10,663 bases of DNA. Source: Odoribacter sp. UBA944. GTDB lineage: Bacteria > Bacteroidota > Bacteroidia > Bacteroidales > Marinifilaceae. Shown here in pieces: positions 1 to 5,832 of the stretch (positions within the stretch are counted from its first letter, which is position 1; the number at the start of each line of letters is the position of its first letter). The translations under genes were made by a program, and so were the position numbers. The DNA lies in assembly GCA_002293375.1 (NCBI GenBank), contig DBDA01000012.1:42830-53492 (forward strand), given 5' to 3'. The notes beneath the pieces are model-generated. The model saw only the letters and a list, made by a program, of their open reading frames with translations, did no database searches and was not told the DNA's origin.

Positions 1-23
1 GTAAATAATTAGTAGTGAAACTA

Positions 24-43
24 TTAGATTGTTATAGATTGTT
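24..43. repeat. Two-copy 10-bp direct repeat downstream of gcvT
   Basis: Two adjacent 10-base units, TTAGATTGTT and ATAGATTGTT, differ only at the first base. They lie just beyond and touching the gcvT stop codon. No hairpin with a T-tract, and so no convincing terminator, is visible in the 42 bases available. It may be chance in AT-rich DNA. Confidence 0.3.
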
Positions 44-1140
44 TAAAAAAACGGGGTTTGTACGATAGTAGCTTTCAACGCCTTGTTGCGGACGCGGATG
101 TAGATCTCACCACCCAGCTTGTGAAAACCGCTCTTGACATAACCGGTACCGATCGATTTTCCGGTCAACGGAGAGACCGTACCGGAACAAACCACCCCGA
201 TCTCATTCCCCTGTGCATCTTCAATAGGGTATCCCTGCCGGGCGATCCCCTTGTCTATGATCTCGAACCCCTTCATGTAGCGGGTAGGTTTATCCGCTTT
301 CAGTTTTTCGTGGTACGCCCGGTTGATAAAGTCATTGCCCGGCACAAATTTGGTGATCCAGCCCAATCCGGCTTCAATGGGCGAATGGTCGTCGTCAATC
401 TCGTGGCCGTAGAGGCAGAAACCGGCCTCCAAACGCAAGGTATCCCGGGCCCCCAAACCGATCGGTTTGATGCCGAATTCCGCACCGGCTTCGAAAACAG
501 CATTCCACAATTTATCCGCATCTTTGTTGTAAGCGTATACTTCGCAGCCGCCCGATCCGGTATAACCGGTCGTAGAAAAGATCACTTTGTCAATCCCGGC
601 AAACGGAATCTCCTGGAACGTATAGTACTCCATATCCGTCACATGGGCCTGGGTCAGTTTCTGCATGGCTTTCAACGCCATCGGCCCCTGGATGGCCAAC
701 TGGCAAATAGCGTCGGAGGCATTCTCCACATCCGTTCCCTCTTTCATGCCCAGTTCCCGGGCGTATTTCATCACATGGTTCCAATCTTTTTCGATGTTGG
801 CCGCATTCACCACCAACAAGTACTTTTCCGGACTGAAACGGTACACCAACAAGTCGTCCACAATGCCGCCCGTTTCGTTCGGGAAGCAAGAGTATTGGAT
901 CTTACCGTCGGTCAGGGCGGCTACATCGTTCGTAGTCAGTTTCTGTACCAATTCGAAAGCCTTAGGCCCTTTTATCCAAAATTCACCCATGTGGGAGACG
1001 TCAAAAACGCCGGCTTTTTCCCGCACCGTGCAGTGTTCCTCTTTGATTCCGGTATATTCGATCGGCATATTATAGCCGGCAAATGGGGCCATTCTCGCGC
1101 CCAACGCTTCGTGAAAATGTGTAAAAGGTGTTGTCTTCAT
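43..1140 (-). CDS. gcvT: Aminomethyltransferase, glycine cleavage system T protein
   Basis: GcvT takes the aminomethyl group from the lipoyl arm of the H protein, releases ammonia and gives 5,10-methylene-tetrahydrofolate; it acts in the cytoplasm. The protein is 365 aa, normal for the family. Visible family features are the N-terminal FAGYNMPIEY region (about 20-29), the GGIVDDLLVY segment (91-100) whose Asp95-Asp96 align with the catalytic aspartate, a GYTG folate-site motif in mid protein, and the IGLGARDTLRLEAG block followed by SPIEAGLGW. The ATG at 1138-1140 is preferred over an in-frame TTG two codons upstream because it gives the usual MKTTPF-type N-terminus. No gcvP or gcvH is in the window, so the system's other subunits lie elsewhere. 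A perfect -7 box lies 53 bases upstream. The gene is divergent from the STAS gene. Confidence 0.97.
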   Translation of the reverse strand: MKTTPFTHFHEALGARMAPFAGYNMPIEYTGIKEEHCTVREKAGVFDVSHMGEFWIKGPKAFELVQKLTTNDVAALTDGKIQYSCFPNETGGIVDDLLVYRFSPEKYLLVVNAANIEKDWNHVMKYARELGMKEGTDVENASDAICQLAIQGPMALKAMQKLTQAHVTDMEYYTFQEIPFAGIDKVIFSTTGYTGSGGCEVYAYNKDADKLWNAVFEAGAEFGIKPIGLGARDTLRLEAGFCLYGHEIDDDHSPIEAGLGWITKFVPGNDFINRAYHEKLKADKPTRYMKGFEIIDKGIARQGYPIEDAQGNEIGVVCSGTVSPLTGKSIGTGYVKSGFHKLGGEIYIRVRNKALKATIVQTPFF

Positions 1141-1157
1141 ATACAAATTACTTATTG

Positions 1158-1169
1158 GTTTTCGAAAAC
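1158..1169. promoter_or_regulatory. 12-bp perfect palindrome in gcvT leader
   Basis: GTTTTCGAAAAC reads the same on both strands. It lies between the predicted gcvT transcription start (near 1186) and its ATG, so it could be an operator for a dimeric regulator. No second copy was noticed and no regulator is encoded nearby. The leader is far too short for a glycine riboswitch. Function is a guess. Confidence 0.25.
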
Positions 1170-1192
1170 GTTTGCTTTCTTAAGAAACTCCA

Positions 1193-1200
1193 CAAAGATA
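1193..1200 (-). promoter_or_regulatory. Bacteroidetes -7 box for gcvT
   Basis: On the minus strand this reads TATCTTTG, a full match to the Bacteroidetes -7 consensus TAnnTTTG. A good TTTG at -33 is not seen at the expected distance, so the call rests on the -7 box and its location. The predicted transcript would have a leader of about 45 bases. The same octamer serves argF in this window. Confidence 0.5.
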
Positions 1201-1338
1201 TACGTTATAATTTATCTCCTCTCTTGTTTCAGCTCTTTTTTCTGCCTTTCCGGAATAAAATAATTACACAGGGTTACTGCCTCTAATTTTTCTCTTTCCC
1301 CCTGAATAATTGCACCGTATTATTTGAATGTTCATTTT

Positions 1339-1370
1339 TTTGCCTTACCTTTAGCAAATAGATTACTTTG
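1339..1370 (+). promoter_or_regulatory. Candidate promoter for STAS gene
   Basis: TTTG at 1339-1342 is followed after 20 bases by TTACTTTG at 1363-1370. This fits the Bacteroidetes layout TTTG-N19-21-TAnnTTTG, with one mismatch in the -7 box. Transcription would start near 1377, giving a leader of about 70 bases. Three tandem copies of an ACTAAA-like hexamer lie directly before the ATG, an A-rich leader typical of genes that lack a Shine-Dalgarno site. Confidence 0.45.
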
Positions 1371-1447
1371 TTACAGGGATTTCCCGACATACGGTGAAAT
1401 TTACTGCAACACACAGTATGCTACACTATTAAACTAAAACTAAAACT

Positions 1448-1786
1448 ATGGCCATCGGACTAGAAGAAAGCGAAGGCATACAAATTGCGCGGTTTACGGA
1501 CCTGCCCCGGTTTACGCTCGCGGTCACCGAAGAGGTAAAGGATCTGTTAAAACCGGTATTGAGCAAAGCCGATACCCGGATGATCTTCGATCTGGGAGAG
1601 ATCAATTTCATCGACAGCAGCGGCATCGGTTGTATCATTGCCTTAGAAAAAACCGCCAAAAGCAGCGGTTCCAAAATGAAACTCACCAACCTCTCCAAAG
1701 AGGTACACGCGGTGTTCGACCTGTTGCACCTGCAAATGATCTTAGACATTCAGCCGGATCTGGAAAGCGCCCTGAAAAGTTTTTAG
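1448..1786 (+). CDS. STAS-domain protein, anti-sigma factor antagonist-like
   Basis: This 112-aa protein is one STAS domain from end to end. The hallmark is FIDSSGIGCII (54-64), matching the SpoIIAA/RsbV signature in which the first Ser after Asp is the phosphorylation site, here Ser57. Predicted strands precede it (MIFDLGEINF) and a helix-strand unit follows (LTNLSKEVHAVFDLLHL). In Bacillus such proteins free a sigma factor by binding an anti-sigma kinase, and kinase phosphorylation of the Ser switches them off. No kinase, phosphatase or sigma factor gene is in the window, so the partner is unknown, and STAS proteins in this phylum may act in other switches. It is a monocistronic gene, divergent from gcvT and convergent with argF. 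The fold call is firm; the pathway is open. Confidence 0.88.
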   Translation: MAIGLEESEGIQIARFTDLPRFTLAVTEEVKDLLKPVLSKADTRMIFDLGEINFIDSSGIGCIIALEKTAKSSGSKMKLTNLSKEVHAVFDLLHLQMILDIQPDLESALKSF

Positions 1787-1797
1787 ACCCACTTTTC
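1774..1797. terminator. Inverted repeat between convergent STAS and argF genes
   Basis: GAAAAGT (1774-1780) and ACTTTTC (1791-1797) form a perfect 7-bp stem with a 10-base loop. The STAS stop codon is in the loop and the right arm ends at the argF stop. On the plus strand the stem is AT-rich with a short T run in the loop and none after it, so it is not a classic intrinsic terminator. Its position makes a weak two-way terminator possible. Confidence 0.3.
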
Positions 1798-2798
1798 TAA
1801 TCTCCCAAAGTCGCCACCATAACCGCTTTGATGGTATGCATGCGATTTTCGGCCTCGTCAAAAACGATAGAAGCCGGAGATTCGAACACCTCGTCCGTCA
1901 CCTCCAGCGCCTCCAAACCAAACTGCCGGTGCACGTCCCGTCCCACAGCCGTTTCCAGATTGTGGAAAGCCGGCAGGCAGTGCATAAATTTACACGCCGG
2001 ATTTCCCGTCAACTCCATCGCTCTTTTATTGACCTGGTACGGGAGCAGCTTTTCGATGCGCTCTTTCCAAACCTCCTGCGGTTCGCCCATCGACACCCAC
2101 ACATCGGTATAGAGGAAGTCACACCCTCTTACCCCGGCCGCCACATCATCCGTCACCGTTACCTTCGCTCCGGTCTCCGCCGCAATCTTCCGGCAGGTCT
2201 CCACCAACGCCGGGTCCGGCTGAAGCCCGGCAGGCGCTATAATGCGGACATCCATGCCCATTTTAGCCCCGCCGACCATCAGGGAATTGCCCATGTTGTA
2301 GCGGGCGTCTCCCAAATAGGCATACGCTACCCGGTGCAGCGGTTTGTCCGTATGTTCCGTCATCGTCAGAAAATCGGCCAGAATCTGGGTCGGGTGAAAC
2401 TCATTGGTCAATCCGTTCCACACGGGAACACCGGCGTACCGGGCCAACTCCTCCACAATCTCCTGGGCAAACCCCCGGTACTCGATGCCGTCGTACATCC
2501 TGCCGAGTACACGGGCCGTATCTTTCATCGACTCCTTTTTGCCGATCTGCGAACCGGATGGCCCCAGATAGGTTACGTGCGCTCCCTGATCATGCGCCGC
2601 CACCTCAAACGCACAACGGGTGCGGGTGGAATCCTTTTCAAAGATCAGGGCGATATTTTTCCCTTGCAGGCGTGGTTGCTCAGTCCCCGCGTATTTGGCT
2701 TTTTTCAAATCGGCGGCCAGGTCCAGCAAATAGCCGATCTCTGCCGGCGTAAAATCCAACAATTTCAAAAAATTCCGGTTGCGTAAATTGAATGCCAT
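1797..2798 (-). CDS. argF: Ornithine carbamoyltransferase
   Basis: The enzyme joins carbamoyl phosphate and ornithine to give citrulline (arginine synthesis), or runs in reverse in the arginine deiminase pathway. It is cytoplasmic and 333 aa long, as in E. coli ArgF. Seen in order: the carbamoyl-phosphate loop STRTR (57-61), HPTQ (135-138), the ornithine-closing SMG loop (236-238) within DVWVSMGE, and the catalytic HCLP (273-276). Overall wording is strikingly like gamma-proteobacterial ArgF and Firmicute ArcB (LGPSGSQIGKKES, GRMYDGIEYRG). It shows none of the altered loop expected of the succinylornithine enzyme known from Bacteroides fragilis. No other arg or arc gene is adjacent, so an anabolic or catabolic role cannot be decided from context; arcB is the alternative symbol. 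A perfect -7 box lies 38 bases upstream of the ATG. Confidence 0.95.
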   Translation of the reverse strand: MAFNLRNRNFLKLLDFTPAEIGYLLDLAADLKKAKYAGTEQPRLQGKNIALIFEKDSTRTRCAFEVAAHDQGAHVTYLGPSGSQIGKKESMKDTARVLGRMYDGIEYRGFAQEIVEELARYAGVPVWNGLTNEFHPTQILADFLTMTEHTDKPLHRVAYAYLGDARYNMGNSLMVGGAKMGMDVRIIAPAGLQPDPALVETCRKIAAETGAKVTVTDDVAAGVRGCDFLYTDVWVSMGEPQEVWKERIEKLLPYQVNKRAMELTGNPACKFMHCLPAFHNLETAVGRDVHRQFGLEALEVTDEVFESPASIVFDEAENRMHTIKAVMVATLGD

Positions 2799-2835
2799 GG
2801 TGTGTACACGATAAAAGGTTTGTAATACGATCCCG

Positions 2836-2843
2836 CAAAGATA
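2836..2843 (-). promoter_or_regulatory. Bacteroidetes -7 box for argF
   Basis: The minus strand reads TATCTTTG, a perfect TAnnTTTG. CTTG, three of four bases of the -33 TTTG, lies 22 bases upstream (plus 2866-2869). The predicted leader is about 30 bases and contains the small palindrome GTGTACAC (2802-2809). This places argF under its own promoter rather than as the tail of the upstream cassette. Confidence 0.5.
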
Positions 2844-2940
2844 GTGAGAACCTTTGAGAAAATAACAAGACGATGGTGAAATGAGTTCGTTGCTTGAGAA
2901 TTACGCTTTTAGACAACCATAATGTCTTCTTTGCCATTTC

Positions 2941-3492
2941 TTACTCCTTTCGATGGTCATCATCAATAAACCTTATTCCATGATACCATTTAGTCCCATC
3001 ATATTCATGAAATGAACTAAATGTAAGGCCCTCCAATGGACTTCCTCCCCATTCGCTTATCTCATAGAAATCAGGAGGAGTATCTTTAAAATAGACTTCT
3101 TGCTTTCTTGGTGATCTTTTTATCAACCCAGTCAACATGTCATAATTATACGCATATGCAAACGATGTGATATTTGTAAAAAACAAGATAGTCTGATGCC
3201 AAATAAAGGCCTGATGAATATGAGTATTCTTATATAAAATCAGAGAGTCTGAATTTCTTATGTGTTCTTTTAGATTCAAACCTACAGACATTACATCATT
3301 CCCCAAATTGATATCGATATGAAATGTTACTGGGAAGTTATTGATGAAGTTCTGTGCATTGACTATAAAGTCATCGACAAGAGATGCAAATTCTCGATCC
3401 TGAATTATAAAGACAGGCAAGGAATCTCTTTCCAAAACATCGTCCTGAGCATACACACTTTGAAAAAGTATGCAGCAAAATAAAAGAATCAA
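2941..3492 (-). CDS. Small exported protein of unknown function, last gene of cassette
   Basis: I do not recognise this family. The 183-aa product starts with a hydrophobic signal peptide (residues 1-15) and a likely cut at VYA|QDD. The mature part is mixed alpha/beta with many aromatic and acidic residues and no Cys or enzyme motif. There is no in-frame ATG before the signal peptide. The only usual start codon is the TTG at 3490-3492, 16 bases after the stop of the preceding gene, with a GGGAAAG ribosome site 6 bases before it. Translation is therefore probably coupled. A counted 120-base stretch has about 30% GC, the lowest in the window and far below the flanking housekeeping genes, which suggests transfer. 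Its place at the end of a toxin-like cassette makes an exported immunity protein possible; this is inference only. No terminator is evident after it. Confidence 0.7.
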   Translation of the reverse strand: MILLFCCILFQSVYAQDDVLERDSLPVFIIQDREFASLVDDFIVNAQNFINNFPVTFHIDINLGNDVMSVGLNLKEHIRNSDSLILYKNTHIHQAFIWHQTILFFTNITSFAYAYNYDMLTGLIKRSPRKQEVYFKDTPPDFYEISEWGGSPLEGLTFSSFHEYDGTKWYHGIRFIDDDHRKE

Positions 3493-3498
3493 TAGTAA

Positions 3499-3505
3499 CT
3501 TTCCC
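3499..3505 (-). promoter_or_regulatory. Ribosome binding site supporting a TTG start
   Basis: On the minus strand this is GGGAAAG, 6 bases before the TTG at 3492-3490. It begins 3 bases after the TAA of the upstream gene. It decides the start of the last cassette gene, which has no ATG in a suitable place. Confidence 0.4.
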
Positions 3506-3508
3506 GTA

Positions 3509-4075
3509 TTATCGTCTTCTTACGATTCTTCCACTAAGTCCGATAATATCCCAAATAAGCTGTTGATGTGCTTTTGTAAAAGGCATAGTGCGGCGAATAC
3601 GTCTTGAGGTTTGAGCTTTTTTCGAGGTATTCATGGTATTTATATTGAACTCCAATTTCACATCGTGATTATTATCGAATAGCACGAAGTAATAATATAG
3701 AGGAGTGTACTCCTCACTCCGTGTATCGTATCTCACTCCATGCTGTGATTTTGACCACTCAAATAAGGAAAAAAGTGCTTCGTTGGATAGATCATAGGTC
3801 GTTGTCTTATTCTCAGCATCCCATGCTCTTCCACCAGAATAGACCTTATAAACAGAATCGTATTTAACAATAAGAATCCAAATATCACCCCCTGTGAAAT
3901 AGCCTGCATACGCATGCTCTTTTATTATGTCCTGTAATCCTTGCTCGGCCACAATTCCCGAAATTACTCTCCTTCCGGCTTCATATTCTCGTTGTATTAT
4001 GTCTAATGGCTCATTCTGGGAGAATGCAACAGAGAGGGTAAAGATCGACAGTAAAATACATATAGTGCTTTTCAT
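3509..4075 (-). CDS. Small exported protein of unknown function
   Basis: I do not recognise this family. The 188-aa product has a clear Sec signal peptide: Lys2, a hydrophobic core 4-17, and a cut near AFS|QNE at 19-20. The mature domain includes YFTGGDIWILIVKYDSVYKVYSGG (about 58-81), which looks like a beta-hairpin, and a very aromatic stretch YTPLYYYFVLF. The C-terminus is strongly basic (RRIRR, then a final IVRRR). A 120-base sample has 38% GC. The gene starts 11 bases after the end of a short open remnant and ends 16 bases before the next gene, so all are probably on one transcript. Size, export signal and position fit an orphan periplasmic immunity protein, but nothing in the sequence proves this. 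Confidence 0.75.
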   Translation of the reverse strand: MKSTICILLSIFTLSVAFSQNEPLDIIQREYEAGRRVISGIVAEQGLQDIIKEHAYAGYFTGGDIWILIVKYDSVYKVYSGGRAWDAENKTTTYDLSNEALFSLFEWSKSQHGVRYDTRSEEYTPLYYYFVLFDNNHDVKLEFNINTMNTSKKAQTSRRIRRTMPFTKAHQQLIWDIIGLSGRIVRRR

Positions 4076-4086
4076 GGCAGAATAGT

Positions 4087-4212
4087 TTATCTAAAACCTG
4101 GCAGAGCTGACGGATTGGGGATGATTTTTTGGGGACCGTGATTTATACCATTGTTAATAAAACTGATACCCATAACTCTTAACATCAAGTTTTCAGTTTG
4201 GACTGCATCAAT
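4087..4212 (-). pseudogene. 41-codon open remnant between two small exported genes
   Basis: After the TAG of the preceding gene the same frame stays open for 41 codons up to a TAA at 4089-4087, only 11 bases before the next ATG. It reads like protein, not noise: it includes MLRVMGISF, then INNGINHGPQK, and ends IPNPSALPGFR. There is no good start with a ribosome site; an internal ATG would give about 32 residues. The tight spacing to the next gene matches the spacing elsewhere in the cassette. The best guess is the 3' end of a displaced toxin C-terminal domain whose immunity gene follows. Alternatives are a chance open stretch, or a nonsense codon that shortened the preceding gene. Confidence 0.35.
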
Positions 4213-4797
4213 CTATTGTCTACATCTTATTGTTGGTGGTTTATACCAACCTGTAGCAATATTTGTTATGACACGCTTGTAATTACTCGGATTATTTTTA
4301 CAAAAGTAGTAGTGTGCCCCCCTTTTGCTGTGATTTTTGACCTGATAATAACTGTCGGTACGCTCATCCTGTCTGGTAAATATCTCTTCCAAACGGATAG
4401 AATCTGCAACATTAAATTGATGAAAAATATCAACCATTTCTTCAGTAAGACCATAGTCTGGGTCGTGCCAATAAAATAACTTACCATTCTTGATGGTATG
4501 TCTCGTCGGCACACGTGTGCTTCCCAACGTATCAACAGGTGTTATGTAAACTTTGTAAAATGCCGGAGATATGTCAATAAAAATTAAATCATCATCAATT
4601 TTGTAAGGAGCATACTCACTAATCCCATCTATCCATACCAAGAATGCATTATACGGCTTGCTTAACCTGCATTTGAGATAATCCTCAATGGCTATTTCTA
4701 TCGCATTATCTTGAATTGATTTTCTTTGATGAATTGGTGGTGCCAAAGCAGAGCAAAAAAGCACTATTAAAATAAAGATAAATAATATCTTTTTCAT
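4213..4797 (-). CDS. Small exported protein coupled to the Rhs-JAB gene, candidate immunity protein
   Basis: The 194-aa product starts at the ATG at 4795-4797, 1 base after the TGA of the Rhs-JAB gene (TGATATG), so the two are translationally coupled. This start gives a clean signal peptide: KK at 2-3, then a long hydrophobic core to about residue 17. The cleavage is either after ALA by signal peptidase I or at the Cys in VLFCSA as a lipoprotein; Phe before Cys is a poor lipobox. The mature part contains a KNGKLFYWHDPDYGLTEEM segment and, near the C-terminus, YYFCKNNPSNYKRVITN followed by GWYKPP. A counted 240-base stretch has 36% GC against 43% for the domain encoded just upstream. Immunity proteins normally lie immediately after their toxin, and an exported one would guard the periplasm. 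No fold is recognised; the role is inferred from position. Confidence 0.75.
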   Translation of the reverse strand: MKKILFIFILIVLFCSALAPPIHQRKSIQDNAIEIAIEDYLKCRLSKPYNAFLVWIDGISEYAPYKIDDDLIFIDISPAFYKVYITPVDTLGSTRVPTRHTIKNGKLFYWHDPDYGLTEEMVDIFHQFNVADSIRLEEIFTRQDERTDSYYQVKNHSKRGAHYYFCKNNPSNYKRVITNIATGWYKPPTIRCRQ

Positions 4798-4798
4798 A

Positions 4799-5806
4799 TC
4801 AGTAGTATATTGGGGCAAAGCCTCTGGTTAGTATCATGAAATTTGCAGGTCTCTGCGCAGGATATGGAAATCCAAGCGTATTCATTTTTGATCTCATATC
4901 CTGCTCTGAGTATTTTGTGCGAGCAGCTCTACTGTAACCATAAGTCGGATGTGTATGCCAATCAGTATGAACTCGAGCCGTACCGTCTAAGGTCATTCTG
5001 TTAACTTCATATGCTCCTCCCTTATATGATGTAGTCGCATTGTTTTTAATGTGGCGCCCCATGTATATGGTACTTACGGCATCCGGTGTTGAAGGATTAC
5101 TTAAATAGTAACCGGACACTTCTTTGTTAATCATTTCGGCAAAACCGACAGCGAAGTCTTGAAAACCACCAACAGTGGGTTGCCCTTCCCCCCCAATGTC
5201 CCACATATTATCATTAGTCATAAAATTCATGCCGTCACTTAAAATACCTTTTTCAATATTATCCATTCGTGTTCTTGCCTCTCCTTTGCGGTTTGTCCGT
5301 AGAGTATATGTATCAGTTTCCTTGTCGTATTTGAACCTGCCTATTTGGTCGAAATCATCATCGGTAACCTGGTGCAAAATCATCTCCCCGGTCTTGTCAT
5401 CGTATCGATAAACATCCATCCCGTTGGGATCAATATACCTGATGGGATTGTTCATTGTATAAGCATACGGACTAATTGAGTAATATTTTTCAGCCTTGGG
5501 ATCTATTGTCGGCCACGCCCGCTCGCCGGGGGCAAGTCGTTTTTGGCCAAGAACCATTCCATCGCGGTCCAAGAATGTTACAATCCCTGTCTGTGTGTCG
5601 TGTTCGAGTCGGGCGACCTGTGAGCCTTCGGCAATGTTCTCAATGACGAGCACCTTTATCCGCTCGGAGTCAGATTGCTCTCCGGCAATATAGGGATTAC
5701 ATCCGAAGATAGCATAGGGATTTGAACTTTCGCCGATTTGAGCGAAAGAAATTGTACTTGTCAGACAGAGTGTTGTCAACAATGTGAAAAAGAGGTTTAT
5801 TTTCAT
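4799..5806 (-). CDS. Compact exported Rhs-core protein with C-terminal JAB/MPN-like domain, candidate polymorphic toxin
   Basis: The protein has 335 aa in four parts. Residues 1-22 are a signal peptide (cut near SFA|QIG). Residues about 27-97 form a short domain starting NPYAIFGCNPY, with a strand-turn pattern ending FLDRDGMVLGQKRL. Residues 98-130 are a typical Rhs-associated core (TIDPKAEKYYSISPYAY, then NNPIRYIDPNGM). After that comes a variable region whose end carries a JAMM-like motif: His284-x-His286-Pro, then Ser300-x-x-Asp303. The gap between the second His and Asp is 16 residues against about 10 in classic JAMM enzymes. JAB-type domains are known as C-terminal toxins in polymorphic toxin systems. 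Unlike classic Rhs proteins of over 1000 residues there is no YD-repeat shell. GC falls from 52% (5461-5700) to 43% (4801-5040), as expected if the C-terminal part was swapped. The ATG lies 26 bases after the upstream stop. Activity and target are unproven. Confidence 0.85.
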   Translation of the reverse strand: MKINLFFTLLTTLCLTSTISFAQIGESSNPYAIFGCNPYIAGEQSDSERIKVLVIENIAEGSQVARLEHDTQTGIVTFLDRDGMVLGQKRLAPGERAWPTIDPKAEKYYSISPYAYTMNNPIRYIDPNGMDVYRYDDKTGEMILHQVTDDDFDQIGRFKYDKETDTYTLRTNRKGEARTRMDNIEKGILSDGMNFMTNDNMWDIGGEGQPTVGGFQDFAVGFAEMINKEVSGYYLSNPSTPDAVSTIYMGRHIKNNATTSYKGGAYEVNRMTLDGTARVHTDWHTHPTYGYSRAARTKYSEQDMRSKMNTLGFPYPAQRPANFMILTRGFAPIYY

Positions 5807-5832
5807 GGTTTTTTATAGATTAAGAAGTTTAC

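Noticed and set aside
1141..1200. Glycine riboswitch before gcvT
   Set aside because: The predicted leader of about 45 bases is too short and no aptamer-like pairing is visible.
58..1263. Plus-strand open frame of 401 codons opposite gcvT
   Set aside because: It is antisense to a clear gcvT, shows no family features and runs on into the intergenic region; an effect of GC-rich codon use.
1836..2786. Plus-strand open frame of 316 codons opposite argF
   Set aside because: argF on the other strand has every catalytic motif; this frame is compositionally odd (rich in Arg and His) and is a shadow.
2911..2927. AGACA/TGTCT inverted repeat after the last cassette gene as a terminator
   Set aside because: Only 5 bp with a 7-base loop, and on the transcribed strand it is followed by A residues, not T residues.
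4798..4818. Start of the 194-aa protein seven codons further upstream
   Set aside because: It would place MPQYTTD before the signal peptide and overlap the preceding gene; the MKKILF start gives a normal signal peptide.
4799..5806. Type VI secretion Rhs effector
   Set aside because: No VgrG, PAAR or DUF domain for T6SS loading, no Rhs shell, and a Sec signal peptide at the N-terminus.
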